A stretch of 64,000 nucleotides of DNA from Streptomyces sp. NBC_00659 (lineage in GTDB: Bacteria > Actinomycetota > Actinomycetes > Streptomycetales > Streptomycetaceae). Each line of letters starts with the position of its first letter. The stretch's first letter is position 1. The notes under the pieces were generated by a model. The model was not told the DNA's origin and searched no databases. It worked only from the letters and a program-made list of their open reading frames with translations. Of this stretch, positions 1-7,595 are shown in pieces. The stretch is from contig NZ_CP109031.1 in assembly GCF_036226925.1 (NCBI RefSeq), forward strand, positions 6,324,001 to 6,388,000, written 5' to 3'. The position numbers were made by a program, and so were the translations under genes.

Positions 1-5
1 ATTGT

Positions 6-19
6 CAGTCACGTGACTG
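6..19. repeat. 14-bp perfect palindrome at left edge
   Basis: CAGTCACGTGACTG is a perfect inverted repeat of 7-bp arms without a spacer. It lies 22 bases beyond the stop codon of the solute-binding protein gene, so it sits between that gene and whatever follows it on the minus strand. It could be a regulator site for a downstream permease gene outside the window. Function is unknown. Confidence 0.4.
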
Positions 20-40
20 CCCTTCAGTGGTGCGCTCGGC

Positions 41-1000
41 TTACTTGCCGCCGTTGATCGCGGACTGCTCGATCGCGCCGGACTGGGCGCCCCACTTCTC
101 CAGCACCTTCTGGTACGAGCCGTCCTTGATGATCGCGTCGACGGCTTCCTTCAGCACGTCACGGAGCTCGGTGTTCTTCTTGCTGAGGACGATGCCGAAG
201 GGGCCGGCGTCGTACTGCTTGTTGATGACCTCGAAGGCCTTGCCGCCGTCGGCCTTGTTGGCCAGGTCGACCGCCACCGGGTAGTCGTTGATGCCGGCCA
301 CCGCGCCGCCCGACTTCACGCGGGTCTGGGCCTCGGTGTCGTTGTCGAACGACTCGATGTTGATGGCCTTCTTGCCGCCGTCCGTGCACTTCTTGGACTG
401 GTCCTTGAGGGCCGTCTCGTACGTCGTGCCCCGCTGTACCGCGACGGTCCTGCCGCAGAGGTCCTCGAGGCCCTTGATGCCCTCGGGGTTGCCCTTCTTC
501 ACGTAGATGGCCGTACCGGCCGTGAAGTAGTCCACGAAGTCGACGCCCTCGCCGAGCTTCTTGCCCTTGTCGTCCAGGCCTTCCTGGCGCTGCTTGTTGT
601 CCGTGATGGACGACATCGCGATGTCGTAGCGGCCGGAGTTGACGGCCGTGATCAGGCCGTCGAAGGAGCCCGAGGTGAAGGTGAACTTCACGCCGAGCTG
701 CTTGCCCAGCGCGTCGGCCAGGTCGGGGTCGACGCCGACGATCTTGCCGCCGTCGACCGACTCCATGGGGGCGTACTCGGCGTTCGTGCCGACCTTGATG
801 ACGCCCGCGTCCTGGATCTTCTTGGGCAGCTTGGAGAACAGCGGAGCGCTGTTGGACTTGGCGGACTCCGTGGAGCTGCCGCCGCCGTCGTTCGTCTGGT
901 CACCGCAGCCGGTGAGGATCAGGGCGCCGGCGACCGCGATCGCACCGACCGCTGCTATCCGGGACCGGGCGGTGGTACGACGGGTGGTGCGTGCGGTCAT
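41..1000 (-). CDS. ABC transporter substrate-binding lipoprotein, polar amino acid (glutamine-like) family
   Basis: This 319-residue extracellular solute-binding protein captures a polar amino acid and passes it to an ABC permease. The N-terminus has Arg/Thr-rich basic residues, a hydrophobic core and the lipobox LILTGC, so Cys32 should be lipid-anchored. The body has SBP_bac_3 features: an APMESVDGGKIVGVDPDLADAL ligand-entry stretch is recognisable (as APMES...GVDPDLADAL), then FTSGSFDGLITAV, YDIAMSSITDN and GRTVAVQRGTTYE. A GGAGGA ribosome site precedes the ATG by 6 bases. No permease or ATPase gene is inside the window; they may lie to the left. The exact substrate cannot be read from sequence; glutamine/glutamate or another polar amino acid is inferred from the family. 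Confidence 0.9.
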   Translation of the reverse strand: MTARTTRRTTARSRIAAVGAIAVAGALILTGCGDQTNDGGGSSTESAKSNSAPLFSKLPKKIQDAGVIKVGTNAEYAPMESVDGGKIVGVDPDLADALGKQLGVKFTFTSGSFDGLITAVNSGRYDIAMSSITDNKQRQEGLDDKGKKLGEGVDFVDYFTAGTAIYVKKGNPEGIKGLEDLCGRTVAVQRGTTYETALKDQSKKCTDGGKKAINIESFDNDTEAQTRVKSGGAVAGINDYPVAVDLANKADGGKAFEVINKQYDAGPFGIVLSKKNTELRDVLKEAVDAIIKDGSYQKVLEKWGAQSGAIEQSAINGGK

Positions 1001-1539
1001 GAGGGTTCCTCCGGCGGATCAGGGAGTAGCCGATAGGTCGACGGAAACACACACCTTCGAGTGTCGCGACCTCGTGTAATGACGGCATCTTGCCATTCGG
1101 ACGGCGGGATTCACGGTGCCCGCCATGTCAAAATCGGATAACGGGTGACCCCCGAACCATTACCGGCCGGTCACGTACGACCGGATCATGTGCGGGAATC
1201 GTCCCCTCCGGCCGGAAGATCTTCGGTGCCGCGCAAGAAGCGGAAGACCGCTAGGCGGCACTCACACCCGAACGAGGACATATCCGGAAGTGTCAATGGA
1301 TCCAGGCATGAATCATCTCACCGCCATGTGATCTTGGCTCTATGGACTCGTCCTCGGCACCGTCCGTCCGGTAAGAAGGTTCTTTACACCCCTCATCCGG
1401 GGCTCAGGGCGCGTGTGCGGCGCGCCCGTCGCGCAGCGGCCCGTACGCAACCACGGCGGCAGGGCCTGCGCGGTGCCCGCCCACCCCTCAACCAGGAGTG
1501 GTCACCCTCAAACAATGAAGACTTAAGGGGTAAAACAAA
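1001..1539. other. Intergenic divergent region between the binding protein and malic enzyme
   Basis: These 539 bases separate two divergently transcribed genes and should hold both promoters. I see no confident -35/-10 pair. One imperfect structure has arms GTGCCGC (1226-1232) and GCGGCAC (1255-1261). The open frames crossing this stretch lack gene-like composition and a ribosome site. Confidence 0.5.
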
Positions 1540-2763
1540 GTGGCAGCGGAGATCGTCAATCCTCGCAGCGACAGCAGTACGGATCACGAAGGCGGGGCCG
1601 AGCCCCTCGATGCCTTCGACCCGGCTTTCGCGCTGCACCGCGGCGGCAAGATGGCTGTGCAAGCCACTGTGCCCATCCGCGACAAGGACGACCTGTCCCT
1701 GGCTTACACGCCCGGCGTCGCGAAGGTGTGCAGCGCGATCGCCGAGCAGCCGGAACTCGTCCATGACTACACGTGGAAGTCGTCCGTGGTCGCTGTGGTG
1801 ACCGACGGGACGGCAGTGCTCGGGCTCGGTGACATCGGCCCGGAGGCCTCGCTCCCCGTCATGGAGGGCAAGGCCATCCTGTTCAAGCAGTTCGGCGGTG
1901 TGGACGCGGTGCCGATCGCGCTCGCCTGCACCGGCGTCGACGAGATCGTCGAGACGGTGGTCCGGCTCGCTCCCTCGTTCGGCGGCGTCAATCTGGAGGA
2001 CATCTCGGCACCGCGGTGCTTCGAGATCGAGCGCAAGCTCCAGGAACGACTGGACATTCCCGTCTTCCACGACGACCAGCACGGGACCGCGGTCGTCACC
2101 CTCGCGGCCCTGCGGAACGCCGCCCGGCTGACCGGGCGCTCGCTCGGCGACCTGCGCGCGGTGATCTCCGGAGCGGGCGCGGCCGGTATCGCCATCGCCA
2201 AGTTCCTGCTGGAGGCGGGCCTCGGCGATGTCGCGGTCGCCGACCGCAAGGGCGTCGTGTCCCGTGACCGGGACGACCTGACGGACGTCAAGCGCGAGCT
2301 CGCGGAGATCACCAACAAGGCGGGGATCTCCGGTTCGCTGGAGGAGGCGCTCGCGGGCGCCGACGTCTTCATCGGTGTCTCCGGCGGTACGGTGCCGGAG
2401 CCGGCGGTCGCCTCCATGGCGAAGGGGGCCTTCGTCTTCGCGATGGCCAACCCGAACCCCGAGGTGCACCCCGACATCGCCCACAAGTACGCGGCCGTCG
2501 TCGCGACCGGGCGGTCGGACTTCCCGAACCAGATCAACAACGTGCTGGCCTTCCCGGGAATCTTCGCCGGTGCGCTCCAGGTCCGGGCCTCCCGGATCAC
2601 CGAGGGCATGAAGATCGCGGCCGCCGACGCGCTGGCCGCGGTGGTCGGGGACGACCTCGCCGCGGACTACGTCATCCCCTCGCCGTTCGACGAGCGGGTG
2701 GCTCCGGCGGTGACGGCCGCGGTGGCCGCCGCCGCCCGTGCGGAGGGCGTCGCCCGCCGCTGA
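1540..2763 (+). CDS. NAD(P)-dependent malic enzyme
   Basis: This 407-residue cytoplasmic enzyme oxidatively decarboxylates malate to pyruvate, making NADH or NADPH and linking the TCA cycle to pyruvate. Recognisable blocks are the N-terminal malic domain (LSLAYTPGVAKVC, VVTDGTAVLGLGDIGP), the metal/substrate region (PVFHDDQHGTAVV), the Rossmann NAD site with GAGAAGIAIAK near residues 208-218, and the C-terminal FAMANPNPEV and FPNQINNVLAFPGIFAGAL. Length fits the short bacterial NAD malic enzymes that lack a phosphotransacetylase tail. The start is GTG at 1540, preceded by AAGGGG about 9 bases upstream. A strong intrinsic terminator follows directly. Cofactor preference cannot be settled by eye. 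Confidence 0.96.
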   Translation: MAAEIVNPRSDSSTDHEGGAEPLDAFDPAFALHRGGKMAVQATVPIRDKDDLSLAYTPGVAKVCSAIAEQPELVHDYTWKSSVVAVVTDGTAVLGLGDIGPEASLPVMEGKAILFKQFGGVDAVPIALACTGVDEIVETVVRLAPSFGGVNLEDISAPRCFEIERKLQERLDIPVFHDDQHGTAVVTLAALRNAARLTGRSLGDLRAVISGAGAAGIAIAKFLLEAGLGDVAVADRKGVVSRDRDDLTDVKRELAEITNKAGISGSLEEALAGADVFIGVSGGTVPEPAVASMAKGAFVFAMANPNPEVHPDIAHKYAAVVATGRSDFPNQINNVLAFPGIFAGALQVRASRITEGMKIAAADALAAVVGDDLAADYVIPSPFDERVAPAVTAAVAAAARAEGVARR

Positions 2764-2778
2764 CGTGGTGTCCTGCTT

Positions 2779-2820
2779 GGCCCCGCCGGGATGGTTTCCT
2801 CCCGGCGGGGCCATCTTTTT
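2779..2820 (+). terminator. Rho-independent terminator after malic enzyme
   Basis: A perfect 12-bp stem (GGCCCCGCCGGG at 2779-2790 with CCCGGCGGGGCC at 2801-2812) has a 10-base loop and is followed by ATCTTTTT. It starts 16 bases after the malic enzyme stop, so it ends that transcript and isolates it from the next gene. Confidence 0.93.
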
Positions 2821-2956
2821 GCCCGCCTTTTGTCCGCGGGAGGAGAGGGCGAGGAGAGGCTGTCGCCCGGTGGGGCTTGCGCCGGGGGTGCCGCGGGACG
2901 CGTGTCACACGGGGAGTCGGTTCCCCAGGCCGGGGGCGGAGCCTATCGTCGAGGTC

Positions 2957-3922
2957 ATGTTCGCTGCCTACGCCACCCGAATCGACCGTGACCAGCCGCT
3001 GAACGGCCTGGAGTTGGGGGAGCGCCCGGCCCCCGGACAGAGGCCGGGCTGGACGACCGTGAACGTACGGGCCGCCTCCCTCAATCACCATGATCTGTGG
3101 TCGCTGCGCGGCGTCGGCCTCGCCGAGGACAAGCTGCCGATGATCCTCGGCTGCGACGCCGCCGGAATCGACGAGGACGGCAACGAGGTCGTCCTGCACT
3201 CCGTCATCGGCCAGAGCGGGCACGGGGTCGGCCCCGACGAGCCCCGGTCCATCCTCACCGAGCGCTACCAGGGCACCTTCGCCGAGCAGGTCTCCGTACC
3301 GACGTGGAACGTGCTGCCGAAGCCCAAGGAACTGTCCTTCGCGGAGGCCGCCTGTCTGCCGACGGCCTGGCTGACGGCGTACCGCATGCTGTTCACCAAC
3401 GCCGGGGTCCGGCCCGGCGATTCCGTGCTCGTCCAGGGTGCCGGCGGGGGCGTGGCCACCGCCGCGATCGTGCTCGGCAAGGCCGCCGGGCTGCGGGTCT
3501 TCGCCACCAGCCGTGACGAGGCCAAGCGGAAGCGGGCGCTCGAACTCGGAGCCGTCGAGGCGCTGGAGTCCGGGGCGCGGCTGCCGCAGCGGGTCGACGC
3601 GGTCATCGAGACGGTCGGCGCCGCCACCTGGTCGCACTCGGTCAAGTCGCTGCGTCCCGGCGGCACCGTCGTCATCTCGGGTGCCACCAGTGGCGACCGG
3701 CCCTCGCACGCCGAGCTGACGCGGATCTTCTTCCTCGAACTCAAGGTGGTCGGCTCCACCATGGGAACGAAGGACGAGCTGGAGGACCTGCTGGCCTTCT
3801 GCGCGGCCACCGGTGTGCGGCCCGTCGTCGACGAGGTGCTGCCGCTCGACCGGGCCCGCGAAGGGTTCGAGCGGCTGGAGTCCGGCGATCTGTTCGGGAA
3901 GATCGTGCTGACGGCGAGCTGA
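2957..3922 (+). CDS. Zinc-type alcohol dehydrogenase / quinone oxidoreductase-like protein
   Basis: The 321-residue protein belongs to the medium-chain dehydrogenase/reductase superfamily. It has the GroES-like N-terminal domain (VNVRAASLNHHDLWSLRGVG, GCDAAGIDEDGNEVV) and a Rossmann NAD(P) domain with VQGAGGGVATAAIVLGKAAG, followed by RVFATSRDEAKRKRALELGA. The usual Cys/His zinc ligands of true alcohol dehydrogenases and the four-Cys structural zinc lobe are not evident, so a quinone-oxidoreductase-like enzyme is more likely. The open frame extends to 2738, but ATG at 2957 matches family length and lies beyond the preceding terminator. Substrate is unknown. A GC-rich hairpin follows the stop. 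Confidence 0.88.
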   Translation: MFAAYATRIDRDQPLNGLELGERPAPGQRPGWTTVNVRAASLNHHDLWSLRGVGLAEDKLPMILGCDAAGIDEDGNEVVLHSVIGQSGHGVGPDEPRSILTERYQGTFAEQVSVPTWNVLPKPKELSFAEAACLPTAWLTAYRMLFTNAGVRPGDSVLVQGAGGGVATAAIVLGKAAGLRVFATSRDEAKRKRALELGAVEALESGARLPQRVDAVIETVGAATWSHSVKSLRPGGTVVISGATSGDRPSHAELTRIFFLELKVVGSTMGTKDELEDLLAFCAATGVRPVVDEVLPLDRAREGFERLESGDLFGKIVLTAS

Positions 3923-3948
3923 CAGAGGGTTGTTCCAGAGGGTTGTCG

Positions 3949-3979
3949 CGGCGGGTCCGGGTTTCCGGGCCCGCCGTTT
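3949..3979 (+). terminator. Hairpin terminator after the dehydrogenase gene
   Basis: Arms at 3949-3960 and 3965-3976 form a 12-bp stem with one G-T pair and a 4-base loop, followed by TTT. It starts 27 bases downstream of the dehydrogenase stop codon. The T tract is short. Confidence 0.7.
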
Positions 3980-4032
3980 CGCGTGTCCGGTGTCCGGTGT
4001 CCGGTGGGTGTGGTGCGGGTGCGCCCCGGCGG

Positions 4033-4077
4033 TGTCAATTTTGGTTGACAAGAGCGAGGTGTCAACGTAGGTTGACG
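4033..4077 (+). promoter_or_regulatory. Promoter with two tandem palindromic operators before the HTH/Clp-N operon
   Basis: Two copies of TGTCAA-N6-TTGACR occur 27 bases apart, at 4033-4050 and 4060-4077, each preceded by GG and with GG just before the second arm. The second arm of copy one (TTGACA, 4045-4050) also reads as a -35 box. After exactly 17 bases, TAGGTT (4068-4073) inside copy two reads as a -10 box. Only six bases separate TAGGTT from the ATG at 4080, so transcription should start at or next to the A of the ATG, giving a leaderless mRNA. A repressor bound to both sites would cover the -35 and -10. The adjacent 69-residue HTH protein is the obvious candidate, by inference only. 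Confidence 0.75.
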
Positions 4078-4079
4078 TC

Positions 4080-4289
4080 ATGACCGAAGCAACGGATCTT
4101 GCCGAGCGCGCGGGTGACCGCGATCCGCGGATCGGGCTGCGGGCGGTCTCCGCGCTGCGGAGGCTGCTGGAGCAGTTGGAGGCGGTACAGGTGCGCAGTG
4201 CGCGCCATCAGGGCTGGTCGTGGCAGGAGATCGCCGCGGAACTCGGCGTGAGCAGGCAGGCAGTGCACAAGAAGTACGGGAGGCAGTGA
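4080..4289 (+). CDS. Small helix-turn-helix DNA-binding protein
   Basis: This 69-residue protein is mostly one DNA-binding domain. A leading helix (RAVSALRRLLEQLEAVQV) precedes a classic HTH, WQEIAAELGVSRQAVHKKYG, at the C-terminus. No ribosome site is visible before ATG 4080, which agrees with the leaderless promoter seen immediately upstream. The stop codon TGA overlaps the ATG of the next gene by one base (TGATG), so the two proteins are translationally coupled. Pairing of such an HTH protein with a free-standing Clp N-domain protein is common in actinobacteria. It probably regulates its own operon through the two TGTCAA-N6-TTGACR sites; this is inferred from position. Confidence 0.85.
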   Translation: MTEATDLAERAGDRDPRIGLRAVSALRRLLEQLEAVQVRSARHQGWSWQEIAAELGVSRQAVHKKYGRQ

Positions 4290-4876
4290 TGTTCGAACGC
4301 TTCACGAAGGATGCGCGTGCCGTCGTCGAGGGCGCGGTGTCGCACTCCGGGCGGGTGGGCGCCGAGACGGTCGAGGAGGAGCACATGCTGCTGTCCCTCC
4401 TGGACCGGGAGGGCAGCCGGGGTTCCTTCGCGCTGACCTCGCTCGGGGAGTCCGGGTTCCGGGAGTCCCTGGAGCGGGACCTCGCCGAGGCGCGGCGAAG
4501 GGGCGGACTCTCGCGCGCCGACGCGGACGCCCTCTCGGGGCTCGGCATCGACCTGTCCGAGATCGTCTCCCGGATCGAGGAGGCCCACGGAGAAGGCGCC
4601 CTGGAGTCGGGCGGGCGGGGCGGGAACGGCAGGCGGGCCCGTCGTCGGCCCTTCGGGCAGGGGGCGAAGGACGTGCTGGTACGAGCCCTGCGGATCGCTG
4701 CCGCGCGACGGGACCGGCACATCGGGGACGAGCACCTGCTGCTGGCGATCACCCTGCGGGGCGGGGTCGCCGCAGAGGTGCTGGCCGATCACGGTGTCAC
4801 CTACGAGTCGGTGACACGAGTGCTGTACGGCGGCGCCGGGGCGGCCGGCGAGGGCGGTGTGGCGCAAGCGGGGTGA
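4289..4876 (+). CDS. Stand-alone Clp N-terminal (double Clp-N repeat) domain protein
   Basis: The 195-residue product resembles the N-terminal domain of ClpC/ClpA unfoldases without any AAA+ module. Repeat one starts MFERFTKDARAVVEGAVSHS and contains VEEEHMLLSLLDREGS. After a Gly/Arg linker near residues 108-125, repeat two reads AKDVLVRALRIAAARRDRHI and GDEHLLLAITLRGG. The Clp N-domain recruits substrates and adaptors, so a free copy could act as an adaptor, decoy or stress sensor for the ClpC protease. It is coupled to the HTH gene by a one-base overlap, which sets the start at 4289 instead of the in-frame upstream start. Related proteins in streptomycetes are usually annotated as Clp protease N-terminal domain proteins. 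Confidence 0.9.
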   Translation: MFERFTKDARAVVEGAVSHSGRVGAETVEEEHMLLSLLDREGSRGSFALTSLGESGFRESLERDLAEARRRGGLSRADADALSGLGIDLSEIVSRIEEAHGEGALESGGRGGNGRRARRRPFGQGAKDVLVRALRIAAARRDRHIGDEHLLLAITLRGGVAAEVLADHGVTYESVTRVLYGGAGAAGEGGVAQAG

Positions 4877-5219
4877 GCCACGCGAGCAGGCCGGCGTGAC
4901 CGGCGTTACCGGTGCGACCGGTCGGTGCCGTGCGCCGTCCGGCCGGCGCGCGGTGGACGGCCGGGGTGCGGGCTGGGTCCCGCGCGGGCGGGTGTGTCTC
5001 GTACGGACCGGTGGAGCCGTGCGGACCGGTGCAATCCGTGCGGCCCGGTGCGACGTGTGGCCCGGTGTACCCGGGCCGGCGAAGGCCGCTGAGCCGTGCT
5101 CGACGCCGGCCGGTGACAACCGGGGTGACCGGGCCGGCAGGGCCGCGTGTGTGGTCCCGCCCGGCCGGTCGCCCCGGCGCCCGTGAGGAGGGCCGGGGCG
5201 TCGAGGGTCGCCGGGGGAG
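4877..5219. other. Intergenic GC-rich low-complexity stretch between convergent genes
   Basis: These 343 bases lie between the converging Clp-N and PadR genes. The left part repeats GACCGG-like units (for example near 4891-4925, and GTGCGGACCGGTGC then GTGCGGCCCGGTGC around 5018-5052). I see no gene with a ribosome site and no clear T-tailed terminator. Confidence 0.5.
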
Positions 5220-6299
5220 TTACGGCCGCCTGCCTCGCAGCGTCGAGCCGATGTGGGCCGCCGCTGTCGACAAGTGGCGGCGGATGTCGCCGAGTTGGTC
5301 CTCGGTGACACCGTGGTCGCGGGACGCGTCGCGGATGTCGTCACGGAAGCGGTCCAGCAGACGGTCCAGGTCCCGGACGGGGTTGCCCGTGGAGTCCTCG
5401 TGCGCCCAGGCCGGTTCGTACTCGGCGGGAAAGTCCTCCGCCGTGGCCGAGTACTCCGGATCCACGGGCGCTCCGGACGGCGTGCGGCCGAATCCGAACT
5501 CCTTGCCGAGGTCCTTCCCCAGGTCCTTGCCGAAGTTCTTCCCGAAGTCGCCGAACTCCTTGGCCAGCTCGGTCAGCCCCTCGCGCACGCCCGTCGGCCA
5601 GTCCCCGCGCGCGAAGTGGTCCTGGACCTGGTCCTGGACGTGCTTGGCCATGCGCTGCATCTCCTCCTGGGCCTGCGCACGGGCCTTCTCCTGGGCCTCC
5701 TTGGCCTGGCGGCGGGCGCGCTGCGCCTCGTCGCGGGCGCGACGGCTCTCGTCCTTCGCGCGGCGGGCCTGTTCCTTCCACTCCTGACGGACGCGCCGCA
5801 TCTCCTCCTTCGCCGCCCGCCACGACTCCCTGTCCTGGAAGTCGTCGAGGCCGCCGGACCCGCCCGCCCGATCGTCCTGCTGCCCCGGCCGGGCGCCGGC
5901 CCTGGAGCCGTGGCGTGCCTCCGTGGCCGCCGCCCGCATCTCGCGGCGCAGGTCACCGGCAGCGCCCCGGACGTCCGCGCGGATCTCCGCCGCGAGCTCC
6001 GCGACCGACTCGCGGATCTCCAGCTCCAGATCGGCCAGTTCGCCGCTGCGGTCGGCCAGTTCGGCGCGGCCCGCGTCGGTGATCGCGTACACCTTGCGGC
6101 CGCCCTCGGAGGTGTGCGTGACGAGTCCCTCGGCCTCCAGTTTCGCCAGCCGCGGGTAGACGGTGCCCGCCGAGGGCGCGTACAGGCCCTGGAAGCGCTC
6201 CTCCAGGAGGCGGATCACCTCATAGCCGTGGCGCGGGGCCTCGTCCAGCAGCTTGAGGAGGTACAGGCGCAGTCGGCCGTGGGCGAAGACGGGGGCCAT
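5220..6299 (-). CDS. PadR-family transcriptional regulator with long coiled-coil extension
   Basis: This 359-residue protein opens with a PadR winged-helix domain (residues 1-80): LYLLKLLDEAPRHGYEVIRL, LEERFQGLYAPSAGTVYPRL and the wing GRKVYAITDAGRAEL. Most PadR proteins have about 110-200 residues, so the extension is unusual. It is a long charged helix rich in Arg/Glu/Ala/Gln (about residues 130-230, with repeats such as RRARDEAQRARRQAKEAQEK), then an acidic linker and a helical C-terminus with DLDRLLDRFRDDIRDASRDH. The ATG at 6299 lies one base after the stop of the DUF4097 gene, so both form an operon. A CGATAT-N7-ATATCG operator upstream of that operon suggests autoregulation, which is typical of PadR proteins. 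Confidence 0.88.
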   Translation of the reverse strand: MAPVFAHGRLRLYLLKLLDEAPRHGYEVIRLLEERFQGLYAPSAGTVYPRLAKLEAEGLVTHTSEGGRKVYAITDAGRAELADRSGELADLELEIRESVAELAAEIRADVRGAAGDLRREMRAAATEARHGSRAGARPGQQDDRAGGSGGLDDFQDRESWRAAKEEMRRVRQEWKEQARRAKDESRRARDEAQRARRQAKEAQEKARAQAQEEMQRMAKHVQDQVQDHFARGDWPTGVREGLTELAKEFGDFGKNFGKDLGKDLGKEFGFGRTPSGAPVDPEYSATAEDFPAEYEPAWAHEDSTGNPVRDLDRLLDRFRDDIRDASRDHGVTEDQLGDIRRHLSTAAAHIGSTLRGRRP

Positions 6300-6300
6300 G

Positions 6301-7431
6301 TCAGAGCACCTTCTTGTCGGTCGAGGAGCCGGCCGGACGGCCCTCGGTGGCATCGTCGTCCGGTGTGCCGCTCGCTGTGCCGTCAGCGGTGTCCGTCGCG
6401 GAGTGGTCGTCGGCGGTGGTGGCGGAGTGGTCAGCGGTGTCCGTCGCTGTGTCGTCAGTGGTGGCGGGCGCGGAGTCGCCTGCGGTGTCGTCCGCCGAGC
6501 CGCCCGTCGCGTTGTCCGCCGAGCCGCCCGCAGTGGCGTCCGGGGTGGTGTCCGCGGTCGTTGCCGGGCCGGCCGAAGGCGCCGCGTCCCGCGGTTGGGG
6601 GACCTCCTCGTACGGCTCGTCCTCCGTCGGGGGCCTGCGCAGCAGGGCGATCGAGCCCGAGACGGTCATCGCCCTCAGCCTGCCGTTGCCCGCGCCGAGG
6701 CGGCCGGTGATCTTCTTGGCGCCCCACTGGCCGTTGACCCGCAGGTCCTCGAACGCACTGGAGACGCTGCCGCTGGCGGTGTTCGCCTCCACCTCGGCGT
6801 CCGCGGGATGGGGGAGCCGGATGGCGATCTCGCCCGAGACGTTCGACAGCCGGACGTCGGTCGGCGTGCCCGTGGCGTCGAGGTCCACGATCATCGAGCC
6901 GCTCACCGACTCGGCCCGCACGGAGGTGCCGGAGCCCTCGACGACGGTCAGGTCCCCGGAGACCGAGTTGAAGTGGAGGTCGCCGGTGACGGCCTGGGCC
7001 TCCAGGTTCCCCGAGACGGTCTCCACGCGCACGGGGCCGGAGACGCGGACGAGCGTGGTGTCGCCGGTGACGCCCTTCACCTGGACCCGTCCGTCCGTCC
7101 CCGAGACCACGGCGGCGGCGCCGACCACGCCCACCTCGACGTGCGTGCGCGCCGGGACGGCGAGCGAGACGACGGCCGCGCGGCGCCAGCCCTTGCGGTC
7201 GAGCCACTTCAGGAAGCCCTTCCAGGGAAGGTCCTCGTAGGCCACCGTGAGCGTGCCGCCCTCCTGGGTCACCTGGAGGGGAGGGCCGTCGAGCTCCGAC
7301 ACCTCCAGCCGGGCGGAACTCTCGTCGGTTCCCACGACGTTCACTGTTCCGTTGACGATGCGCACGTGCAGCGTCTGCACTGGGCCGTCGAAGGAGAGCT
7401 TCTTCGGCTCTGTCACGGACCACTCGGACAT
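6301..7431 (-). CDS. DUF4097-family beta-strand repeat protein
   Basis: The 376-residue protein has a DUF4097 region of repeating short beta strands, seen as recurrent SGx-type turns (VSGPVRVETVSGNLEAQAV, VTGDLHFNSVSGDLTVVEGS, VSGSMIVDLDATG, NVSGEIAIRLPHPADAEV). This predicts a right-handed beta solenoid. The last ~110 residues are a low-complexity Asp/Thr/Ala/Gly tail. There is no signal peptide, so it should be cytoplasmic or membrane-associated. ATG 7431 has a GAGGAGG ribosome site; the open frame continues upstream into the operator, so longer starts are unlikely. Pairing with a PadR regulator is common in actinobacteria. The biochemical role of DUF4097 is not established. Confidence 0.85.
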   Translation of the reverse strand: MSEWSVTEPKKLSFDGPVQTLHVRIVNGTVNVVGTDESSARLEVSELDGPPLQVTQEGGTLTVAYEDLPWKGFLKWLDRKGWRRAAVVSLAVPARTHVEVGVVGAAAVVSGTDGRVQVKGVTGDTTLVRVSGPVRVETVSGNLEAQAVTGDLHFNSVSGDLTVVEGSGTSVRAESVSGSMIVDLDATGTPTDVRLSNVSGEIAIRLPHPADAEVEANTASGSVSSAFEDLRVNGQWGAKKITGRLGAGNGRLRAMTVSGSIALLRRPPTEDEPYEEVPQPRDAAPSAGPATTADTTPDATAGGSADNATGGSADDTAGDSAPATTDDTATDTADHSATTADDHSATDTADGTASGTPDDDATEGRPAGSSTDKKVL

Positions 7432-7487
7432 GGTGCAGACCTCCTCGAACGGACCGGACCCTCGTACGAGTCCGAGCTCGACACGCC

Positions 7488-7535
7488 ATATCGCGTCTCT
7501 CATATTCACGATATATCGCGGATATCGAAAGTCAA
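7488..7535 (-). promoter_or_regulatory. Probable PadR operator/promoter of the DUF4097-padR operon
   Basis: An inverted repeat CGATAT-N7-ATATCG spans 7509-7527, with a further ATATCGCG at 7488-7495. On the minus strand TTGACT (7535-7530) lies directly upstream and could be a -35 box, so a bound protein would block the polymerase. AT-rich islands like this stand out in the GC-rich surroundings. Assignment to the downstream PadR protein is by proximity. Confidence 0.6.
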
Positions 7536-7595
7536 GACACCCGTTCTGGGGATCATTGGTGCATCAAAGTGGGCAATTCGCCCTAAAGTGGGGCT

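Noticed and set aside
1145..1801. Plus-strand frame before the malic enzyme
   Set aside because: It is Arg/Ser-rich without a ribosome site and overlaps the true malic enzyme start in another frame.
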